A stretch of DNA of 64,000 nucleotides, from positions 15,254,501-15,318,500 of the forward strand of contig OZ018412.1 in the NCBI GenBank assembly GCA_963969595.1, written 5' to 3'. A model generated the notes under the pieces. The model searched no databases and was not told the origin of the DNA. It saw only the letters and a program-made list of their open reading frames with translations. Below are positions 55,877-64,000 of this stretch, one piece after another. Made by a program: the position numbers and the translations under genes. The stretch is from Neckera pumila (Eukaryota > Streptophyta > Bryopsida > Hypnales > Neckeraceae). The first letter of the stretch is position 1; the number at the start of each line of letters is the position of its first letter.

Positions 55877-58800
55877 TTAAAAGTTGCCCCTCTCGCCACT
55901 TCTCTTCATCTCCAGTAGTGAAGGCAGGGGGTCGGGTATCCTGAACTTTCTCCGGGTGGGAAGCCTAGAGAGACTTTTGGACCTCACACTGTGAGAATTA
56001 ATATGATGCTCATCAGGAGCGACTGGCAGAGGCATACTCACAGATCTATGATAATGGGAGGGAATAACTATAGGTGAAGAAACGCAATTTTTTGTCTTAC
56101 TTGGTGATAAAGAAAGACTCTTAGAACTTGTTTCTATCTCGAACTTTGGCTCTATAAAAAGCCTTTTGGCCCTTGCATTCTTAGAGGGTGTCAAACCTTG
56201 GCTGGATGTCTGTGAAGTGAAGGCTAAATTATCAGATGGAACAGGTGACGAAAGAAAAACTAGAGGTGGAGGTGAAGACTTACTAACAAACGAAGGGAAT
56301 GTTGGAGAAGGAGAGGGAGGTAAGACGTATTGGGCATGGCCAAATAGGGGAATCAATTTTCCTGGTGAGTCAACAACACTACTATTTGTCGCATTTGGGG
56401 GACTAAGAGAGTAGTCCTTTCTTCCCTTTCTAAACTCTCGGTCCTCTAGTACACGCTGCTCTACTGTCTCCGCTATAGTGAAGGAGTTTGCCGGGAGCTG
56501 AGAAGATTTTTCAAAGTCACAGATTCCACAATGAGGAGTTGTGGAGATGACTTCTACTGGGTTTAGAAGCTTCATAGCTCGCTTCAATTCGATTTGAGAG
56601 GAATGCATGGAATAACAAACGTGGTACACTCCATTTTCATCCTTTGTCGCTTGGGTTACAGAGGATGTCGCACTTCTGCGTTTGGATCCTCGACATCTAG
56701 AAGAAACAATGGGAGCGTTGATTACTCCTGATCCATCTCCTTGCAACGTCTCTTCAAATACATACCATTGGGTAGATGGTCGTATGACGAGAGGTTGCAT
56801 TCTGCCTTCGTTCTTTGCTTGGTTCATAGTCTCCCGAGCCCTCTCAGAATACTTGGGGCAGCCATCACAGATCTGTTGAAAATCCGAACTTTCAAAAACT
56901 GAAGTTTTATCTACAGTAGCTCAGTAGATATCACTGTATATATAACTAACTTAAACGTCTAAGTACTTTCCAAAAAACAAAACGGTACTAAGCTAAGATT
57001 TATATGTATACAGTAGATGTATGCGTGCAAACAGTTCAAACAGATTTCAAACAGTATTCATGACTTAGACCCTAAAAGAAACCCAATCTGAGGAGGAGGA
57101 TTAAGATATTCTACTTCAAAGAAACTCCAAGCCCTTACCAGCGAACCCGAAGTTTAACTACAGCGTTGCCCTGGGGGTATAAGTTTTGATAGCAGAAATT
57201 CCAGTTTTCTGCAAACTACAAGACCTCAAGAGAATGCCTCACAACACACAGCTCCCATCGACTACTCAAACGTATTCAAAAGTTCATAACCACTTACTTC
57301 CACTGATTACAGGTATGTCGTTACAGTCTTGGGTCACAACGAAACTAACACTTAAGTGCTCACATTAAAATAGAAAGTCAACTTTGGAATTTGATAGTCA
57401 AGTATAGTAACTTTTAAAACATATTTCTATCATTCAGTGTTTAATTTCTTCTTTCTATTAGTATATATAGTTACCTTCCTCAAAGCTTCCTATACGATTT
57501 ATTTGAACTCTTTAGGTATGGAAGTGGCCACAATTGGTCATTGTGCATTAGGGGCTAAGATTGGAAGGTCTGAAAAAAATACAGTTATCAGAGTGAGGAA
57601 AGAAAAGAAAACATCAGATACGATCAACTAGCACAACAGAAACTTTCCTTCCATATCCTGGAACCATTCAAATTCCTCTCCGGAGGACCAACATTGAACT
57701 GTCCAGAAACAAAAGAATAATTCTAAAGAATAATTGCTAAAGAATAATTCTAAAACATTATGTTTTTAAAAGAACTCTACCGTCAGCACTGTGGCTGGAA
57801 TCCTTTGACTGACACCCTGTTAAGGTCCTAGTGGAGAGATTGAGATCAGAAATCAATCACTAAGTGTCCATTGCTCCTTAACTCAGAGAAAATACAAATC
57901 TTATAGATTCAACAGGTCCAAAGACGGTCACTTCCGCAGCTGTGATAGGAAAAAGGAGTCCGCGTTTTCCGCATGAGGAAGGAGGTATAACAGGTGGTTC
58001 TGAGTAAGGGGCATATGAGGTCACAATACTACAGACACCTCTATCTCTGGGCAAGGGATTAAATTTCAACTTTACCGTAGTTTCCTTTCCAGACCATCTC
58101 ACATTGGTGTAATAAACTAAATGCACGGGTCCTACTTGTTATGCATGATTCATCAGGGACATTCTAACGATAATACTCCAGTGAGAAAAAGTTTAAGTCG
58201 TCCTCCCTCCATAACACTAACCTTACCTCAGACCTGCCGGAACCATCAATCCAACAAATAATAATTAAGGAAAGTTTTTTAATTAGTAGTAATCATGAAG
58301 TAATTATTACCATTGAAAAAGACTAGGCTAACGTTTTGTGAAAAGCTGAAAGTACCTCAAAGCGTGTAGATTCCCTATCAGTTGTCAAAAAATCTGGAGC
58401 TATCACCTCCAAATCAGCATAGTAATTCGAGAGCCGATCTTTGTCGATAAATATTCTGACACAAAAGTCCTTTGCAATAGCCTCCAACAGTGTCTCTTGA
58501 CCCAACATGTTGCACGCAAAATATACTCTTGCCTCGCTTGGATGATTCCAAATGCATTTCTTGACCTGCAACATTTCCCAAAAGTACTGTGAGCAATGGA
58601 ATATGTCACATTGAACGAAAGGAAACGTGAATTTCACTTATGAAGATGTACAAATCAATTGTTTTAATATACCTGTTCAATTGCCTCTTCTTTTGAAGGC
58701 AGGACCAATGGCTCCCTTCCGAAAGTGCAATCCAAGTAAACACAATCTAAAACCTTCCCGCTGCCATTGACATAATCCATCAGCTGGTGAAGGCATTCAG

Positions 58801-59388
58801 ATGTAAGCCTACAATCGCCAGTGTGCAACACATTGCCGAAGGAGCCTTCAAATAACAACATGATTGCACCTGAAACAAGCCCACAGAATCTAATAAGGCT
58901 GTGAAAACCATGCTGGGAATCAAAACCAAAGTCAATTTGTAAGACACCCTATGCGCAAACGCAGAGGAATACAGCAGGACACACCAGGGCAATGGTTTGC
59001 ATCGTATGCGGTGACAGTGAATCCTTGGTCTGCATCTCCGAGAATTTTCGGTTCGTCAATCTCCAAGCTTTTGAATATGGAGGGGTTGAGCTGCCACGGA
59101 TCCCATTAGGAACTAAAATATCAGTAAGGGAAAATATGACATACTTAAATCCTGTCATTCGATTCAAAAAAGAATTCCGAAAGCAAGTGGCCAACATACC
59201 TTCGGGTAGCGACGGCAGACAAGCCTCTTTGTCAAAGAAGTGCAGTAGATGGGAAACTTCCCATGAGAATCGATGCCCTCCGTGTGATCTTTGTGAGCAT
59301 GGGTGAGGAAGTGGAATGGCTTCCTGTCTGAATTCTTTGTCCACGTATCCACCGAAAATGGGAAATCAATCTTCGTTTCCACACCCAT
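55877..59388 (-). CDS. SNM1-type metallo-beta-lactamase/DRMBL DNA-repair nuclease, about 565 aa
   Basis: Exons on the minus strand: 59200-59388, 58985-59090, 58673-58869, 58356-58565, 55877-56872 (1698 nt), joined in frame. Beta-CASP/MBL motifs: FSVDTW, then HFLTHAHKDH (motif 2), YDANHCPG, LHTGDCR (motif 3) and YLDCTF. Then RVYFACNMLGQETLLEAIA, RPSTQWY and the DRMBL block GVYHVCYSMHSS with ISTTPHC. All metal-binding residues expected of this family are present. The last 190 or so residues are Ser/Pro-rich and probably disordered. The layout resembles the plant At1g19025-type protein as I remember it, distinct from Apollo and Artemis. Family members are 5' exonucleases in interstrand cross-link repair. 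The start at MGVETK was chosen by family alignment; an in-frame ATG upstream (MFADGI) is possible. The 1483-nt last intron could hide an extra exon near 57906-58126. Confidence 0.88.
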
Positions 59389-59756
59389 CTTCCTATGTTC
59401 CTCACCTCCCCATACTGCATCACGGAAAATAATTCCGTCGGCAAACACTCAAATTAGGACATCACAATGCTGTGCACTACCGTACTCTATATGAATTTTA
59501 GTTCTAACTACCTTCAACTTTACTCAACAGCTAAAACTCCTAACAAAGACATTCAACATCATCGTGGACAAGCAACAAAAGTCATAAATAACATAACACG
59601 TCCACAACGGCAAAAAAAGTTCTGCTCGTGGATGAGAAAGCGGGCTATGGACAAGAAAACATGCAAAGCAGGAATTATTCAGAATCCAAGCAACAGAAGC
59701 GTAGCATCAGATTCAACTCTGTGCTCCTAAACGAATGCTCTCCAGAATCACTTTCA

Positions 59757-59944
59757 CACGTAAAGGACCAAGGATTCATGGTTTGAAAATGATCAACTCC
59801 ATTGATCATATTGTAAAAACAGAATTCATATGGGGCAAAACTTTACATCGCGTGAGTCAGTGAAGAGCATTGCATGTATTGGAAGAAAAATTAACAAAAT
59901 CGAACAAAAGAAAGTCCCCATATGAACTGATCAAAACTGCTAAA
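59757..59944. repeat. TTAA-type repeat, copy 1, direct orientation
   Basis: TAAAGGACCAAGGATTCATGG begins the similarity to 60457-60630; GATCATAT, AAAATTCA-like and CATATGA also recur in order. Neither terminal TTAA is visible. Confidence 0.6.
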
Positions 59945-60438
59945 GAAAACAGGAGACACAATATGGAGTTTTTGGTGATTAAGGAGCTAAACGGTGGTAT
60001 TTCAACAACAAAGGCCTTTACAGAAAGAGTAGGGGAAATCCTATTATCACGAGGGAATTTCGGAGCTATGACAATCCAATACAGATAAAAATCTTTGGCA
60101 AAACATCCCTGGATGTAATTGAAGGGCATCAAATCTGGTACTTATTGGTTACAAAGCACGGATAAGTGTTCAGCACACACAACCAATGAAGTATTGAGGG
60201 ACCTACAAATTCACCTTGTAATTCACCTGTCACTTCAGTGCATGCCAGGACTTGCGCTCTCCTTGAAACTCTAACAACTCCCTTCTTGCTGCTCCCGGAA
60301 TTCTCACTCATGCACAGCACACTCGAAATCTCTGCGTGCCAAACTACGTCAATAAACACCAACACTGGAATTCCAATACGTGCAGAGCCCCATAACAAAA
60401 TTTCTCATTCTACGATAGAGCAATCCACACGAGAAACT

Positions 60439-60669
60439 TAACTAACCCAAAAGAGACTCTAAAGGACCAAGGATTCATGGTTTTAACATGACCAGTTCGA
60501 TTGATCATATGATGAAAATAAAATTCACGTAGAGCCAACTTCTATATCACGTACATTACTGAAGAATATTGCATACGTTGGTGAAGAAAGAACGTTCCCA
60601 TATGACCTACTCAAAATCACTAAAAGAACGTGAGGCCCAATTTAGGCGTCATGGTTCTTTACAGGTTAA
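60439..60669. mobile_element. TTAA-type element, copy 2
   Basis: Left part CTCTAAAGGACCAAGG; right end GTCATGGTTCTTTACAGGTTAA. The ends are an imperfect inverted repeat of the TTAACC...AAAGGACC type. Direct repeat of the 59757-59944 copy. Confidence 0.55.
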
Positions 60670-61447
60670 ACCCACCACACTGCGACTGTTTCAACCCGGA
60701 AACACCTAATTCAATCCAATCTAACTTGCACAGAGGCGGATCTCTACAAAAACACCGAAAAAAAACATCATACAAAAATTGAACAACGAAACCCTCTCTA
60801 CTTCCAAAATCTAAGCTTTTATATTAGGGTTTCATCAACTCCAGCCACCATAGATTCAATTCTGACGTTCAAACCTCGTTTTTCTGTCCCTCGTTCTCAC
60901 ACTCTCGTCCTTCCGCGATTCCTAAGAAATAAAATTGCAGCACGCGCCACATCAAGTTTCGAAAATTCCATACGGAAATTCAAGTCGGTAACGAGAAAAC
61001 CAAGACGGAATTAAACGTAAGATACCAAGATTACGTGAAATCTGATGCGCCAAAGGCAATCCCAATCGGTAGAGTGCAGACTTAGCGATTCAAACAACAG
61101 CCCAATTCCTATAAGGTCAGCTGATGAACACCGAGAGATTCAATTCCCGGAAGAGATTGTTGGAGGGCAATCGCCATCACAAGGATTCAATCGGGATGGA
61201 GTTTTCAAAGCAACTGCAGCGCGGGAAGCATCGGGGGAAGTTTTCATCCTCGTATGTGATGGATGAATAATGGATTAATAGTAAGGAGATAGATTCTGTG
61301 AATGATACATGGATGAGATCTGCAAAGATAGGGTTTAAGACGGTGATTAAAACTAAAGGATGGGTATTTTCACATAGATATTGAAGTCTGGAAAGCATTC
61401 ATTAGATTAATTTTTCTTGATATGCTTTGGCTATTCATTTGTAATTC

Positions 61448-61687
61448 TACACAAAATAGTAAAATGAAGTTGTCCCTCACTAATTTCTCGACATTCTACA
61501 CTATATAAATATGAATAATTGATGTAGAAGAATGCAGGAACTATGTATATTACATAGGGTGTTGAACTGGTTCATGGCTTGAGTTTAGAGAATTCTATGC
61601 GCTTTCATGTGGATAAGCAGTGAACCACAAGGTAACTTCTCTCTTGATGGGAACCTAATTGTTAAAGCAATTGCACTATTTTGTGTA
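61448..61687. mobile_element. V-family MITE (240 bp)
   Basis: TACACAAAATAGTAAAATG at the left and GCAATTGCACTATTTTGTGTA at the right form inverted ends. The interior CATTCTACACTATATAAATA is shared with 27657-28139. Confidence 0.75.
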
Positions 61688-61756
61688 TAAGTACATTTTG
61701 TAAACATTCATAGGTTATGAATTAAAGGACAATGAGAAATATCTTAACAATTCCTA

Positions 61757-61825
61757 GTTCTGTTTGGATCTCATCAATAGTTGTGTTTGGATCTCATCAA
61801 TAGTTGTGTTTGGATCTCATCAATA
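61757..61825. repeat. 23-bp tandem repeat, three copies
   Basis: GTTGTGTTTGGATCTCATCA and ATA repeated three times with one mismatch. A degenerate fourth copy lies nearby at about 61857. Confidence 0.95.
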
Positions 61826-62154
61826 ACATGTACAATTCAATACAATAACATGTAGTTTGTTTGGATCTAATCAATAATTTTTTATGAAACCTAAAATTAA
61901 ACAATGAATTACTTGTCGTAAACATCAAATGGTTTCTTATGAACTCTTCAATATAACTTAACTTTGGAGATAATTTTAACCTAAAACTAGAAGAGGTATA
62001 GAAGAAGGTTAATTCATCTTATTCACTTACTTGACGTTGAAGAACAAGTGGACTAGGAAATAGAGAGAATACTAGAAGATAGGAAAATGTTTCAAAAAAT
62101 AGATTTCTAAATTTGTTTGACAATCTGGCACTTGCTTAGAGATTTGAAAAGTCA

Positions 62155-64000
62155 TTACTATAAGAAATCCGTGTTTTTTTTTATCCCTAGATTATGCGTG
62201 CTGATGTCGCGACTGGTGTCTTGAAATGTCTACGTGGATGTCCAAAAAATCGCATTGCTCAAGACTCGGATTTGACATCAGATTTAACGTCGGACATCAG
62301 CATGTTGGGGGACCTGATGTCCAAAAAAAATGGGTCAACGGGGTCCTCAAAGGCCGCCATATGGCTGCCACCTAAACGCCACATGTGCACAGGCAGCCAC
62401 GTAGGAAACTTTTTCATCCATTTTGACCATGACATGGCATCTAAGGTGGCATGTGACATGGCGGTGGGAAAAGTGCCGTGGCATCCAACAAGGATGAAGT
62501 GGCATGCCACGTCAACATATTTTTTTGTTGTCTAAGAATTTTTTTACTATCTTTAAAGATGTCAATATAGACATCTATACGTTTTCTGAGACATCAACTC
62601 AAACGTCTAGACATTTTCATAGACGTATTTTGAAACATCACCTTAAACGTCCAAATTTCTTGTGACATCAATGTAAACATCTACTTTTCATCATGAATAC
62701 CTCTAGCAATGTTTGGTGTGATCTAGGAGAACAAAATGATGTCACATTAAACATTCATGGAATGGAATGGACTATTCAGTATGATGTTAATATGGACAGT
62801 CTCACATGTTTCATATGATGTCCCTAATGCATGTCATAATGTCCAATATAACATGTCATATACAATACACCATACATCATATATCATACATAATACGCCG
62901 TACAAAATACATCATAATTGGCAATTATGTCACATGGCTTCAAAAGCCACTTGATGTGAGTTTATGGAGGGAAAAAGACGAGCCCTTTATACAAGTGGAG
63001 TAGTAGAGGGGAAGACAAACTATATGGGACATTGAAAACACTGGATTTAAATTTTGGTGGAGCAGCACACAGACGTCCAGTAGGATGTTTTTTGCATGTC
63101 TCAAAGGCCGCTCTGATGACGTCTCTATAGATATTATACCAATTGTGACTATGTTTCTTAAAACATCTAGAAGTCTATAAAAACATACAAGAAAACATCT
63201 CAACGTTTTATAAGATGTCTTTAATGACATCTCTACGTCTACTTAGACATCTCTAATACAAGTGTAGAAAACGCAAAGATGGGCTCTTTATACAAGTGGA
63301 GTGGTAGAGGGGAAGACAAACTATATGGGACATTGAAAACACTGGATTTAAATTTTGAAAGAGCAGCATACAAACGTCCAATAGGATGTTTTTTGTATGT
63401 CTCAAAGGTCGCTCTAATGATGTCTCCATAGACGTTATACCAATTGTGACTATGTTTCTTAAAACATCTAAAAGTCTACAAAAATGTCCAAGAAAACATC
63501 TCAATATTTTATAAGATGTCTCTAGTGACATCTCTACGTCTACTTAGACATCTCCAAAATAAGTGTAGAAAATGCAAAGAGATAGCCCCGCTATGCTGAC
63601 GTGGCATGCCACATCAGCATAATTTTATGCCATGTCAACCAATTTACACGTGGCATGCCATGTCATATGCCATGTCATCTTATTTTCTCCAAAAGCTGCC
63701 CAGAGGCTGCCCAATTCTTTTTTTTTAACCTTGGTCAGATTTTTCTCCAAGGAAAAAGTGATTTTCAAAAAATTACCCTCCTTGAAATTTTTCCTCGAAA
63801 GCTGACGTGGCCATCCATGTTTTTGTGGACGCCTTGTTAGATATTAGTGAGTCCTTAAAAATGTCATCAAGAATCTCGATGTCCTCGTGAACACCAACTA
63901 GTTCCATTCAAATTTTCCGCAGTCATCTAGAACATCCTTGGAAATTTACCCTAAACTGCAATCCTCTTCTTTAACGTCTTGATGTCTCAGTGGACATAGT
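62155..64000. mobile_element. CACTA-like element end with subterminal motif array, incomplete
   Basis: Begins TTACTATAAGAAATCCGTG, similar to En/Spm termini, and continues past the window edge. From about 62560 onward AGACGT, GACATCT and AAGATGTC motifs recur dozens of times on both strands, as subterminal transposase sites do in CACTA elements. TGGCATGCCACGTC palindromes cluster at 62450-62510 and 63596-63665. No transposase coding sequence is visible in the part present. Confidence 0.5.
62978..63578. repeat. Tandem duplication of a 301-bp unit
   Basis: Unit one (from GAGCCCTTTATACAAGTGG at 62976) and unit two (from GGGCTCTTTATACAAGTGG at 63277) are colinear to the end, including GGACATTGAAAACACTGG, CCAATTGTGACTATGTTTC and GACATCTCTACGTC. 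Both carry a matching minus-strand ORF of about 92-96 codons. I regard this as a by-product of the duplication and not a gene. Confidence 0.9.

Larger units (their letters stand above)
59389..61260 (-). promoter_or_regulatory. 5' UTR/promoter region of the MBL gene
   Basis: An acceptor-like GATGCAG (about 59412) suggests a leader intron upstream of the ATG. The region from about 60840 to 61260 is less AT-rich and is the likely promoter and first exon. Two copies of a TTAA-type repeat lie inside (59757-59944 and 60439-60669). ORFs on either strand here have no domains. Confidence 0.4.

Noticed and set aside
57906..58126. Open stretch in the last intron of the MBL gene, considered as an extra exon
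   Set aside because: The flanking exons are phase 0 and no acceptor/donor pair around this stretch keeps the frame; kept only as a possible alternative exon.
62194..62535. 113-codon ORF at the start of the CACTA-like end
   Set aside because: Composed of short palindromic motif repeats (TGGCATG, GACATC); not a protein-like sequence.
62940..63531. Two similar minus-strand ORFs (96 and 92 codons) as a duplicated gene
   Set aside because: They lie in the 301-bp tandem repeat made of GACATC-type motifs and have no independent coding evidence.

Overview
This is a nuclear window from a plant: spliced genes with GT-AG introns, AT-rich intergenic DNA full of small inverted-repeat (MITE-like) transposons, and plant-type protein families. 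A hybrid histidine kinase with a PAS domain and no membrane segments (the PHK type known from the moss Physcomitrella) points to a non-seed land plant. A bryophyte, perhaps a moss, is my best guess, but this is inference. No prokaryotic features, no CRISPR array and no complete autonomous transposon were seen. Exon joins below were derived by hand from splice signals and reading-frame continuity. || Layout: (1) 1-0.58 kb, minus strand: remains of an unrecognised, probably transposon-related ORF cut by the window edge. (2) 1.9-3.2 kb, plus: a three-exon gene for a 77-residue PREY/UPF0434 (Trm112-like) protein. (3) 6.8-13.9 kb, minus: a 17-exon PAS hybrid histidine kinase of about 972 residues, with a GC-rich 5' region at 14-15.3 kb. 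(4) 15.3-25 kb: MITE-rich intergenic DNA. (5) 25.1-32.0 kb, minus: a five-exon Di19-type zinc-finger gene whose introns have been swollen by MITEs. (6) 32-49.5 kb: MITEs, two foldback elements and possible exon relics. (7) 49.6-53.1 kb, plus: a compact second Di19 gene. (8) 55.9-59.4 kb, minus: an SNM1-type metallo-beta-lactamase DNA-repair nuclease. (9) 62.2-64 kb: a CACTA-like transposon end with a 301-bp tandem duplication. || Main discoveries: the two Di19 paralogues lie about 19 kb apart in divergent orientation and keep all five exons, all intron phases and a rare U12-type AT-AC intron, although their intron sizes differ greatly. One copy has lost a zinc-finger histidine, and the other uses a GC-AG intron. 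The second main discovery is a large set of non-autonomous elements bounded by TTAA plus CCCCTAAAGG-type ends, the hallmark of piggyBac-like transposons, with at least seven two-ended copies and several one-ended or decayed ones. A second superfamily has TA-flanked AGGTA ends. || The genes do not form a pathway. The kinase is a signalling protein, Di19 proteins are stress-linked zinc-finger regulators, the PREY protein is probably mitochondrial or methyltransferase-associated, and the MBL protein is a DNA-repair nuclease.
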